DNA of 64,000 bases from Actinomycetospora sp. NBRC 106375 (lineage in GTDB: Bacteria; Actinomycetota; Actinomycetes; Mycobacteriales; Pseudonocardiaceae). Both the position numbers and the translations under genes were made by a program. Below the pieces are notes generated by a model, which did not search any database, had not been told where the DNA came from, and worked only from the letters and a program-made list of their open reading frames with translations. Positions 57,575 through 64,000 of this stretch are shown piece by piece. The DNA lies in the NCBI RefSeq assembly GCF_030269665.1, contig NZ_BSTS01000001.1, positions 496,001-560,000 of the forward strand, given 5' to 3'. Positions within the stretch are counted from its first letter, which is position 1. Each line of letters begins with the position of its first letter.

Positions 57575-58435
57575 CTACCGGTCGACCGTGATGTTCCAGC
57601 TGTCGAGGGTGCCGCGGTCGATGGCGACGCTGTCGACGACCTGCAGCGTCCACGGTCCGCCCGCCGGCTGCCCGACCAGCGGCGAGAGCGGGCCGCCCTG
57701 GCGGCTGTCGAGGTTGAGCGCGAGGCCCGGGCGGGCGCGGTCGCAGGCGTTGCTGTCGGCGAGCGTCGCGGTGGCGCCCGCGGGCGAGCGCAGGGTGACG
57801 ACGAGATCGCAGGTGTAGGGGTGCGTGATCGTCACCTGGACCTGGAGGGCCGAGACCGAGCCGCGGCCGTCGAGGTTGATGACGTCGGTGACGCCGGCGG
57901 GGCTGTTGTCCGGGATCGGCTGCGAGCGCGCCGACGCGCCGGTCAGCGGGCCGCTGGCGCCGAGGGTGACGATGAGGACGACGACCACCACGATGACGAG
58001 GAGCAGGCCGACCCCGCCGAGGATCCAGGGCAGCGCCTTGTTCTTCTTCGGCGGCTGCTGGCCGTAGCCGTATCCGGGCTGGCCGTAGGGCGCCCCGTAC
58101 GGCTGCTGGCCGTAGGGCTGCCCGTAGCCCTGCTGGGCGTACGGGTTCGCGTAGGGCTGGGTGCCGTAGGGCTGCTGCTGGCCGTACGGGTTCGCGTAGG
58201 GCTGGGTGCCGTACCCCTGCTGCTGGCCGTAGCCCTGCTGGCCGTAGCCCTGTTGCGAGGGATCCCCGTAGTACGGCTGCGGCCCGGAGCCCTGCTGCTG
58301 GCCGTAGGGGTTGTACCCGCCCGCCGACGGATCGGCCTGTGGCCCGTACTGCGTGGGCTGGGACCCGAACGACTCTTGGCGGTTCGGGTCACCCGAGCCG
58401 GAACCGCCGAAGGGGGAGGACACGGGCGGGAACAT
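57575..58435 (-). CDS. Gln/Tyr/Gly-rich membrane protein with extracellular P-domain
   Basis: A 286-residue protein in three parts. Residues ~1-130 are a low-complexity, prion-like region of [16 protein letters not shown] and [10 protein letters not shown] repeats. A basic stop ([10 protein letters not shown]) and one hydrophobic helix ([19 protein letters not shown]) follow. The C-terminal ~110 residues match a proprotein-convertase P-domain ([20 protein letters not shown], then DSWNITVDR), presumably outside the cell. No protease domain is present. Proline/Gln-rich N termini of this kind are common in actinobacterial envelope proteins. Confidence 0.75.
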   Translation of the reverse strand: MFPPVSSPFGGSGSGDPNRQESFGSQPTQYGPQADPSAGGYNPYGQQQGSGPQPYYGDPSQQGYGQQGYGQQQGYGTQPYANPYGQQQPYGTQPYANPYAQQGYGQPYGQQPYGAPYGQPGYGYGQQPPKKNKALPWILGGVGLLLVIVVVVVLIVTLGASGPLTGASARSQPIPDNSPAGVTDVINLDGRGSVSALQVQVTITHPYTCDLVVTLRSPAGATATLADSNACDRARPGLALNLDSRQGGPLSPLVGQPAGGPWTLQVVDSVAIDRGTLDSWNITVDR

Positions 58436-58525
58436 ACCTCTCGCCCGGTACCGCGAGGCTCTCCCTCACAAGATCGGTTCGGGTGGATTCGACGCATCCG
58501 CGGAGGACCGGACGAACCGGACGGG

Positions 58526-58867
58526 TCACTCCCGGGCGTGGGCCCGCAGCCGCTCCGACCACGACATCGGGCGCGGCGGGTCGCCGACGTCGGCGTAGGT
58601 CACGCCGTCGATCTCGCGGACCGGGTGGACCCCGAGGACGTGCTGCGGGGACGTGGCGCACTCCCCCGTGTCGAGGTCGAAGCGGTACCAGTGCCACGGA
58701 CAGACCAGCGTGCGTCCCTCGCGGACCCAGCCCTGCTCCAGGGGCCCGCGGTTGTGGGGGCACACGGCGTCGACGACCCGGAGTCCGTCGGGCACGGCGA
58801 GCACGACGAAGCGCCGGCCGTCGTCGCTCGTGACGACGCCCGGCCCCTCGACGCGGACGAGGGTCAC
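58526..58867 (-). CDS. Rieske [2Fe-2S] ferredoxin-like protein
   Basis: A 113-residue protein with a full Rieske site, VCPHNRGPLEQGW and LVCPWHWYRFD (Cys-x-His ... Cys-x2-His), as in ring-dioxygenase ferredoxins. The GTG overlaps the tautomerase stop. It could supply electrons to the Rieske oxygenase at 55.4 kb or to the P450, or protect the catechol dioxygenase, as XylT-type ferredoxins do by reduction. It is the last gene of the meta-cleavage operon. Confidence 0.82.
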   Translation of the reverse strand: MTLVRVEGPGVVTSDDGRRFVVLAVPDGLRVVDAVCPHNRGPLEQGWVREGRTLVCPWHWYRFDLDTGECATSPQHVLGVHPVREIDGVTYADVGDPPRPMSWSERLRAHARE

Positions 58868-59067
58868 CGCTTCCCGGACGCCCGCAGGGCCGCCAGCGAC
58901 TCCCCGCCGACGAACCAGTGCTCCGGCTCGCACTCGGTGACGACGACGCGCACGTTCTCCGCCGGCGCGCCGACGGCCTTCGTCACCGCGGCGGTGACCT
59001 CCTCCCCGAGCGCGGCGAGCTGCTCGGGGGTCCGTCCCCGGGCGAGGGTGATCTGCACGAGCGGCAT
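58864..59067 (-). CDS. 4-oxalocrotonate tautomerase family protein
   Basis: A 67-residue protein. The start at 59067 leaves Pro as mature residue 1 (MPLVQITLARGRTPEQ), the catalytic base; upstream start codons would hide it. It should convert 2-hydroxymuconate to the 2-oxo form in the meta-cleavage route. The end (CEPEHWFVGGESLA) is typical for the family. It overlaps the ferredoxin gene by four bases. Confidence 0.85.
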   Translation of the reverse strand: MPLVQITLARGRTPEQLAALGEEVTAAVTKAVGAPAENVRVVVTECEPEHWFVGGESLAALRASGKR

Positions 59068-59086
59068 CCCGAACCTCCGAGTCCAT

Positions 59087-59126
59087 GTGAGCACTTGAGG
59101 CCCCTATAGGGCACGCAACTGCTCAC
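59087..59126 (-). terminator. imperfect 20-bp-arm hairpin inside the meta-cleavage operon
   Basis: GTGAGCA...TGCTCAC arms with CCCTATAGGG at the centre, 16 of 20 positions paired. It overlaps the stop of the decarboxylase-like gene and precedes the tautomerase. It may be a partial terminator or a processing site that sets different levels of upstream and downstream genes. Confidence 0.4.
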
Positions 59127-59890
59127 GTACAGGCGAGCTCCACCGTCCCGAGGCGGTCGATGGTCACGGTGACGACGTCGCCGGGGGCGACGGGGGTGGC
59201 GGCGGTGAGGCCGCCGGAGAGGATCACGTCGCCGGCCACCAGGCCCTCGCCGGACGCGGCGAGCCGGCGCACCAGCCAGGCGACGGCCGCGGCGGGGTGC
59301 CCGAGCGACGCGGCGCCCGAGGCCGTGGCCACCAGCTCGCCGTTCTTCTCCAGCAGCACGCCCACCAGGCGCACGTCGATCCCGGCGGCCGGGACCGGCG
59401 TACCGACGACGAAGCGAGCGGCCGAGGTGTTGTCGGCGACGACGTCGGCCATCGTGAAGCGGTAGTCGCGGAAGCGGGAGTCGAGGATCTCGATGCCGAC
59501 CGCGAGCCCCGCGGTCGCGCCGAGCACGTCCGCGGCGGTGACGTGCTCGCCGGCGAGGTCGCGCCCCATCTGGAACACGATCTCCGGCTCGGCGCGCGGC
59601 TGGATCAGCTCGCCGGTCCGCAGCGGCTCACCGAGGTCCAGGGCCCCGGTGCCCGGCAGGAACCCGCACACCGGGTCGGACACGCCGACCTGGGCCTGCT
59701 TGGCCCGCGAGGTCACGCCGAGCTTCCAGCCCACCCGCGAGCCCGCCCGGTCGCGCAGCACGCGCTGGACGGCGTACCCGGTCTCGAGGTCGAGGTCGCT
59801 GACGTCGTCGGTGAGCGGCGCGATCGCGGTGCGCTCGGTGACCGCCTTGGTCAGCCGGTCGGCCAGGTCGTGCACGTCGACGGAAGCCAT
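59123..59890 (-). CDS. 4-oxalocrotonate decarboxylase-like protein
   Basis: A 255-residue member of the hydratase/decarboxylase (FAH-related) family. The segment GWKLGVTSRAKQAQVGVSDP resembles 4-oxalocrotonate decarboxylase (DmpH type) more than the hydratase, and the metal-binding RAEPEIVFQMGRDL is present. It should release CO2 from 2-oxo-3-hexenedioate to give 2-oxopent-4-enoate. Its ATG overlaps the stop of the paralogous hydratase; DmpE and DmpH type enzymes form a complex. Confidence 0.78.
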   Translation of the reverse strand: MASVDVHDLADRLTKAVTERTAIAPLTDDVSDLDLETGYAVQRVLRDRAGSRVGWKLGVTSRAKQAQVGVSDPVCGFLPGTGALDLGEPLRTGELIQPRAEPEIVFQMGRDLAGEHVTAADVLGATAGLAVGIEILDSRFRDYRFTMADVVADNTSAARFVVGTPVPAAGIDVRLVGVLLEKNGELVATASGAASLGHPAAAVAWLVRRLAASGEGLVAGDVILSGGLTAATPVAPGDVVTVTIDRLGTVELACT

Positions 59891-60678
59891 CAGGACTCCT
59901 TCACCCGGATCGTCACCGGACCCAGCCGGTCGAACTCGGCGCGGAACACGTCGCCCGCGGCCAGCGGCACGGCGGCGTGCAGCGCGCCGGTCATGATCAT
60001 GTGGCCGGGCTCGAGCGCGACCCCGGCCTCGCCGAGCACGTTGGCCAGCCACGCCACGACGGCCAGCGGGTCGCCGAGGGCGGCCGCGCCTGCGCCGGTG
60101 TCGACGAGCTCGCCGTTGCGGGTGAACGTCATCCCGATCAGCCGGGTGTCGAGGCCGGTCAGCGGCACGAGGTGCGACGACACCGCGACCGCGCCGTTGG
60201 AGGCGAGGTCGGCGACGGTGTCGGCGAGCTTGATGCGCCAGTCGGCGATGCGGGAGTCGACGATCTCCATCGCCGCGGCCACACCGGCCACCGCGGGCGC
60301 CACGTCGGTCGGCCCGATCCCCGGCCCCTGCAGCCGCTGCCCGAGGACGAAGACGATCTCGGCCTCGACCTTGGGCTGGATGAAGCGGTCGAGCGGGATC
60401 GCGTCGCCGTCGCGGTAGACCGTCGACGAGAGCACCGGGCCGTAGTCGGGGGTGTCGATCCCGATCATCTTCTGCATCGCCGCCGACGTGACGCCGACCT
60501 TGTGCCCGACGACGCGGTCGCCGTCGGCGAGCAGCAGCGGCACGAGCTCCTGCTGGATCGCGTAGCCGTCGGCCATATCGAGACCGGGCTCGCTGTCGGT
60601 GAACGGCGCGATCGGCACGCGGGTGCGGCGCGCCTCGTAGAGCGCGCGGGCCTTCGCGGCGGCGTCGGTGACGGCCAC
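59890..60678 (-). CDS. 2-keto-4-pentenoate hydratase-like protein
   Basis: A 262-residue paralogue of the preceding protein. The motif GHKVGVTSAAMQKMIGIDTP with PKVEAEIVFVLGQRL fits the hydratase branch (DmpE/MhpD). It adds water to 2-oxopent-4-enoate, giving 4-hydroxy-2-oxovalerate, the substrate of the aldolase encoded near 41 kb. The GTG directly follows the IclR stop without a gap. Which paralogue is decarboxylase and which hydratase is a judgement from motifs. Confidence 0.8.
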   Translation of the reverse strand: MAVTDAAAKARALYEARRTRVPIAPFTDSEPGLDMADGYAIQQELVPLLLADGDRVVGHKVGVTSAAMQKMIGIDTPDYGPVLSSTVYRDGDAIPLDRFIQPKVEAEIVFVLGQRLQGPGIGPTDVAPAVAGVAAAMEIVDSRIADWRIKLADTVADLASNGAVAVSSHLVPLTGLDTRLIGMTFTRNGELVDTGAGAAALGDPLAVVAWLANVLGEAGVALEPGHMIMTGALHAAVPLAAGDVFRAEFDRLGPVTIRVKES

Positions 60679-61470
60679 TCAGCTCTCCTTCTCGAGCAAC
60701 GGTGCTTCTTCGGACCACCCGAGCCGGCGGGAGACGGCCTCGCCCGCCTCGACGACCGTGCGGGCCAGGCGCTTGCGGGGCATGGCGCGGAACCGGCTCA
60801 CCGGCGCGCCGATCCCGATGGCCGCGACGACGGTGCCGCGCGCGTCGCGGATCGGGGCCGCGAGCGACGCGACGCCGATCTCGCGCTCGTCGACGGCGTC
60901 GGCCCAGCCGCGGGCGCGGACGGTGACCAGGGCCCGGCGCAGCTCGTCGGCGTCGGCCAGCGTGTGCGGCGTGTGTCGCGCCAGGGCGGCCGTCGCGAGG
61001 TAGCGCTCCCGGACGTGCTCGGGCGCGAAGGCCAGCAGCACCTTCCCCGAACTGGTGCAGTGCACCGGCACGCGCCGGCCGGTCTCGGTGAACAGCCGCA
61101 GCGCGTGGCTCGACTCGAGGCGGTCGACGTAGACGACGTCGTGGCCGTCGAGCATCCCGACCTGCGCGGACTCGCCGGTCTCCTCCCGCAGGTGGGCGAG
61201 CACGGAGCCGGCCGCGGCGTGCAGATCCATGTGCACGCGCACGGCCTCGCCGAGCTCGAAGACGACGAGCCCGAGGCGGTAGCCGCCCGTGCGGGGGTCC
61301 TGCTCGACGAACCCCTCGGCGGCGAGCGTGGCGAGCAGCCGGTGCACGGCGCTCTTGCCGAGCCCGAGGCGACGGGACAGCTCCGAGACGCCGAGGGACT
61401 CCTCGCGCGTGAGGAACGCCTTGAGCAGCCGCGCGGCGTTGGTGACCGTCTGCAGCGGCGCGTCGGTCAC
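60679..61470 (-). CDS. IclR-family transcriptional regulator of the meta-cleavage operon
   Basis: A 263-residue regulator: VTNAARLLKAFLTREESLGV, SRRLGLGKSAVHRLLATLAA, VVYVDRLESSHALRLFTETG and CTSSGKVLLAFAPEHVRERY. The GTG overlaps the stop of the unknown gene upstream. It is within the catabolic operon, so it is probably autoregulated, and symmetrical TTCCG...CGGAA sites lie in the divergent promoter region at 62.18 kb. Confidence 0.85.
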   Translation of the reverse strand: MTDAPLQTVTNAARLLKAFLTREESLGVSELSRRLGLGKSAVHRLLATLAAEGFVEQDPRTGGYRLGLVVFELGEAVRVHMDLHAAAGSVLAHLREETGESAQVGMLDGHDVVYVDRLESSHALRLFTETGRRVPVHCTSSGKVLLAFAPEHVRERYLATAALARHTPHTLADADELRRALVTVRARGWADAVDEREIGVASLAAPIRDARGTVVAAIGIGAPVSRFRAMPRKRLARTVVEAGEAVSRRLGWSEEAPLLEKES

Positions 61471-62156
61471 GCCGGCTCCTCGGTGAACGCCGCCAGCAGC
61501 ACCTTGCGGACCGCGTCCGGGTCCGGCGTCGCGCCGGGCGCCATCGCGGCGTCGACGGCCGCGCCGACGGCGGTGTCGTACGGACGGATCGCGCGGGCGA
61601 GCAGCACCTGGGCCCGCGGGAGCCCGGCGACCGCGGCCCCCTCCATCTCGTCGACCAGCGCCTCGCGGCCGCGCGCCCGGTCGCGCAGGCGCTCGAAGTC
61701 GCGGGCCGCGGCGGAGTGGGCGCTCGCCAGGCCGGAGCCGACGTGCCCCGCGTGGTGCGGCGAGAGACCGGAACCGGGCTGGGTGACGACGTGGTAGACG
61801 ACCGTCGAGATCCCCAGCGCGCCGCGCACCTTCTCCGACGCGGGCCCCTCGGACTCGTCGATGAGCCCGAGCGCCGGCACCACGACGGGGTCGTAGAACC
61901 GGACGACCCACTCGAGCCCCTCGACCGACCCCGGCAGCTCGACCTCCTGGCCGCGCGTCGGCCCGAGGCCCTCGGTGGTGGCGAGGATGTGCAGGTTGCG
62001 CGCGCCGACCGCCGCGACCGTCAGCCGGCCGCCCGCCAGCAGCGGCAGGCGCCCCTGGATCGCCGGCGGGAACGTCGCGGCCTGGGTGAGGTAGGCGCGG
62101 TGGATGCCCTCGACGTAGCCGGCGACGGCCGTGCGCATCGCCATCGGGTCCGGCAC
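61467..62156 (-). CDS. uncharacterised protein in the meta-cleavage operon
   Basis: About 229 residues from a GTG with GGAGGAG upstream; a TTG six codons earlier is also open. I recognise no family. It is a soluble, mixed alpha/beta protein: YVEGIHRAYLTQAATFPPAI, GRLTVAAVGARNLHILATTE, WVVRFYDPVVVPALGLIDES, and a helical C terminus. First position in the operon and tight coupling to IclR suggest a pathway role, for example binding or converting a ring-cleavage product. Confidence 0.65.
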   Translation of the reverse strand: MPDPMAMRTAVAGYVEGIHRAYLTQAATFPPAIQGRLPLLAGGRLTVAAVGARNLHILATTEGLGPTRGQEVELPGSVEGLEWVVRFYDPVVVPALGLIDESEGPASEKVRGALGISTVVYHVVTQPGSGLSPHHAGHVGSGLASAHSAAARDFERLRDRARGREALVDEMEGAAVAGLPRAQVLLARAIRPYDTAVGAAVDAAMAPGATPDPDAVRKVLLAAFTEEPA

Positions 62157-62183
62157 CCCGGCCTCCTCCGTCAAGGGTCGTCA

Positions 62184-62237
62184 TTCCGCATATCGGAACA
62201 TGCTGTCTTCCTTCCGGAACGCTAGGGCGGTTAGCGT
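62184..62237. promoter_or_regulatory. divergent promoter with IclR-type operators
   Basis: TTCCG-CATAT-CGGAA (62184-62198) and TTCCGGAA (62212-62219) lie between the divergent catabolic transcripts. A TAGCGT -10 box (62232-62237) for the catechol dioxygenase follows. The second site overlaps the expected -35 position. Confidence 0.5.
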
Positions 62238-62281
62238 CGCGGCGTCAAGGAAGCCGGCCCGCCCCCGGAAGGGCATCTCGC

Positions 62282-63196
62282 ATGGGAATCCTCCGCCTGG
62301 CCCACATCGACGTCCGCACTCCCGACCTGGACCTCTCGACGGCGTACTACACGGAGGTCATGGGCCTCCGGCAGGTGCAGCGCACCGACGACTGCGTCTA
62401 CCTCAAGTGCTGGGACGAGGAGGACCACCACTCCCTGCGGATGCGCTACAACCCGCGCACCGGGATGGACTCCTTCACCTTCCGCGTGGAGGAGGAGGAC
62501 GACCTCCACGACTTCGAGAAGAAGGTCGAGGCGTACGGCTGCCCCACGACGCGCGTGAGCCGCGGCGGCGCCGTCGGCCAGGGCGAGTCGATCCGGTTCG
62601 AGATCCCGTCGGGCCAGATCATGGAGCTGGTCTGGGACATCGAGAAGACCGGCAACCTGCTGGGCAAGCACAACCCGTCGCCGGTCCCACCGCCCGACCT
62701 CGCCGGCATCGCCCCGCCGCGCATGGACCACATGCTGGTCAACGCCGAGGAGGTCGCCGAGTCCGCGGCGTTCTTCATCGACGTGCTCGGCATGCGCCTC
62801 ACCGAGCAGGTGCTCGACGGCAACGGCCACCAGCTCGGCGTGTGGCTCGCGGGCAACACCCGCTCCCCGCACGACATCGCCATCGTCAACGGCCCGAACG
62901 GCGCCCTGCACCACTGGGCGTACTGGCTCGACGACTGGGACCACATCCGCAAGGCGGCCGACACGCTCGCCTACAACGGCGTGCAGATCGACCAGGGCCC
63001 GACGCGCCACGGCGTCACCCGCGGCAACACCATCTACTTCTTCGACCCGCTCGGCATCCGCAACGAGGTCTTCACCGGCGGCTACTGGGTCGACCCCGAC
63101 ACCGAGATCCTCACCTGGACCGAGGACAACTTCGGCAAGGGCCTCTTCTACTACGAGAACGTCATCAGCCAGCGCTTCCTGCGGATGCACACGTAA
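62282..63196 (+). CDS. catechol 2,3-dioxygenase (VOC-type extradiol dioxygenase) 1
   Basis: A 304-residue, two-module vicinal-oxygen-chelate dioxygenase similar in length to XylE. Iron ligands can be placed: His150 (PRMDHMLV), His210 (GALHHWAYW) and Glu262 (GIRNEVFTGGYW), close to the XylE positions 153/214/265. It opens catechol or a substituted catechol next to the hydroxyls, giving a hydroxymuconate semialdehyde. The following gene encodes a paralogue ten bases downstream. Confidence 0.9.
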   Translation: MGILRLAHIDVRTPDLDLSTAYYTEVMGLRQVQRTDDCVYLKCWDEEDHHSLRMRYNPRTGMDSFTFRVEEEDDLHDFEKKVEAYGCPTTRVSRGGAVGQGESIRFEIPSGQIMELVWDIEKTGNLLGKHNPSPVPPPDLAGIAPPRMDHMLVNAEEVAESAAFFIDVLGMRLTEQVLDGNGHQLGVWLAGNTRSPHDIAIVNGPNGALHHWAYWLDDWDHIRKAADTLAYNGVQIDQGPTRHGVTRGNTIYFFDPLGIRNEVFTGGYWVDPDTEILTWTEDNFGKGLFYYENVISQRFLRMHT

Positions 63197-63206
63197 AGGA
63201 CCGATC

Positions 63207-64000
63207 GTGGCCACCACCTCCGACCGGATCATCCGGCTGCAGCACGTCGAGGTCCGGGTCCCCGACCTGGAGCTCGCCACCGCCTACTACACCGAGGTCC
63301 TGGGCCTCGTGGAGACCGCCCGCGACGAGCGCGACGGCGCCCCGCGGGTCTTCCTCAAGTGCTGGGACGAGCGCGAGCACCACTCGGTGATCCTGCGCGA
63401 GGCCCCCACCTACGGCCTCGACCACATGTCGTTCAAGCTCAACGAGAGCTCCGACCTCGACCACTTCACCGAGAAGCTCGAGGCCGCCGGCGTCCCGGTG
63501 AAGCGCTTCGCCCTCCGCGAGCTGGGCCCCGGGTGGGGCGAGGCGATCCGCTTCGAGGCCCCGTCGGGCCACCTCGTCGAGCTCACCCACGGCACCGAGC
63601 GCATCGGCAACATGCTGCCGAAGACCAACCCGCCGCCGCGGCCACAGGACCTCATCGGGATCGCGCCGCCGCGCCTGGACCACCTCTTCGTCATGGCCGA
63701 GGACGTCGAGGCGTTCACGGCGTTCTTCACCGAGATGCTCGAGTTCCGGCTCACCGAGCAGATCCTCGCCAACGACGGGCACCAGCTCGCGACGTTCCTC
63801 GAGCACTCCCACACCCCGCACGACATCGCCGTCATCACGGGACCGAACGGGGCGCTGCACCACTTCGCGTTCTGGATGGACGACTGGAACGGCATCCGCG
63901 AGGCCGCCGACGCGCTCGCCTACCACGGCGTGACGATCGACGTGGCCCCCACGCGCCACGGCGTCACCCGCGGGTACACGACGTACTTCTTCGACCCGGC
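63207..64000 (+). CDS. catechol 2,3-dioxygenase 2 (partial, runs off the right edge)
   Basis: The first ~264 residues of a second extradiol dioxygenase from a GTG with AAAGGA upstream. His ligands are in PPRLDHLFVM and GALHHFAFW; the C-terminal Glu ligand should lie just past the window edge. It is clearly paralogous to the preceding enzyme (shared KCWDE, PHDIAV, TRHGVTRG) but diverged in the N-terminal module, so different catechols may be preferred. Confidence 0.88.
   Translation, partial: MATTSDRIIRLQHVEVRVPDLELATAYYTEVLGLVETARDERDGAPRVFLKCWDEREHHSVILREAPTYGLDHMSFKLNESSDLDHFTEKLEAAGVPVKRFALRELGPGWGEAIRFEAPSGHLVELTHGTERIGNMLPKTNPPPRPQDLIGIAPPRLDHLFVMAEDVEAFTAFFTEMLEFRLTEQILANDGHQLATFLEHSHTPHDIAVITGPNGALHHFAFWMDDWNGIREAADALAYHGVTIDVAPTRHGVTRGYTTYFFDP

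Noticed and set aside
56931..57653. Open frame through the repeat region encoding duplicated Arg/Ser/Gly text
   Set aside because: The duplicated peptide simply mirrors the DNA repeat; no ribosome site or domain, and it overlaps two real genes.

Overview
The window is very GC-rich, gene-dense actinobacterial chromosome. Signs of this are many GTG starts, frequent ATGA/GTGA stop-start overlaps, leaderless promoters of the form TAnnnT-N6-8-(A/G)TG, a mycofactocin-coupled dehydrogenase, a DUF222/HNH (13E12-type) protein and many IclR/TetR/AraC regulators. A member of the Pseudonocardiaceae, such as Pseudonocardia, is my best guess. This comes from overall gene style, not from a marker gene. I saw no rRNA, tRNA, CRISPR array, phage or intact insertion sequence.

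Layout. 1-4.9 kb: tail of a membrane protein, an SDR plus enoyl-CoA hydratase pair, a DUF262 protein with a Pro/Glu-rich tail, and an HNH protein behind a perfect palindrome. 5-8.5 kb: a VOC protein, a class III nucleotide cyclase, and an ArsR repressor divergent from a nicotianamine-synthase-like gene. 8.7-14.4 kb: a 1918-residue single-chain acyl-CoA carboxylase. 14.6-24 kb: hydratases, an MFS exporter with its TetR regulator, an HxlR regulator, a two-component system whose kinase is frameshifted, and membrane proteins. 24-31.5 kb: GYD protein, phosphatase, FMN oxidase, a LuxR-type ATPase regulator with an internal deletion, a MoxR/VWA pair and a mycofactocin-coupled SDR.

31.5-42.3 kb is the most striking part. 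A ten-gene leaderless operon on the minus strand (39014 down to 31505) encodes two LigB-type extradiol dioxygenase subunits of the 2-aminophenol dioxygenase kind, three bacterial microcompartment shell proteins (two BMC-H, one BMC-P), a two-subunit PEP-synthase-like kinase resembling phenylphosphate synthase, a HAD hydrolase, a RidA protein and an alpha/beta hydrolase. Divergent from it are an IclR regulator, acylating acetaldehyde dehydrogenase, 4-hydroxy-2-oxovalerate aldolase and a double tautomerase. Together they look like an aromatics-degrading microcompartment that handles acetaldehyde, of the type catalogued as ARO in actinobacteria. The aryl-phosphorylating module and a possible encapsulation peptide on its ATP subunit are the least expected parts.

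42.3-57 kb: AraC regulator, cytochrome P450, ArsR plus SRPBCC pair, pentapeptide-repeat protein, SDR, a second phenylphosphate-synthase-like pair, two MFS transporters, IclR, a CMD-family protein, a GlxA-type regulator, and a Rieske ring-hydroxylating oxygenase with a coupled zinc-ribbon protein. 57-57.6 kb holds a noncoding direct repeat of 158 bp. 57.6-64 kb: a Gln/Tyr/Gly-rich membrane protein with a P-domain, then a meta-cleavage cluster: Rieske ferredoxin, 4-oxalocrotonate tautomerase, 4-oxalocrotonate decarboxylase, 2-keto-4-pentenoate hydratase, IclR, an unknown protein and two catechol 2,3-dioxygenases, the last cut by the window edge. The aldolase and acetaldehyde dehydrogenase needed to finish this route lie in the microcompartment region, so the two clusters probably work together.
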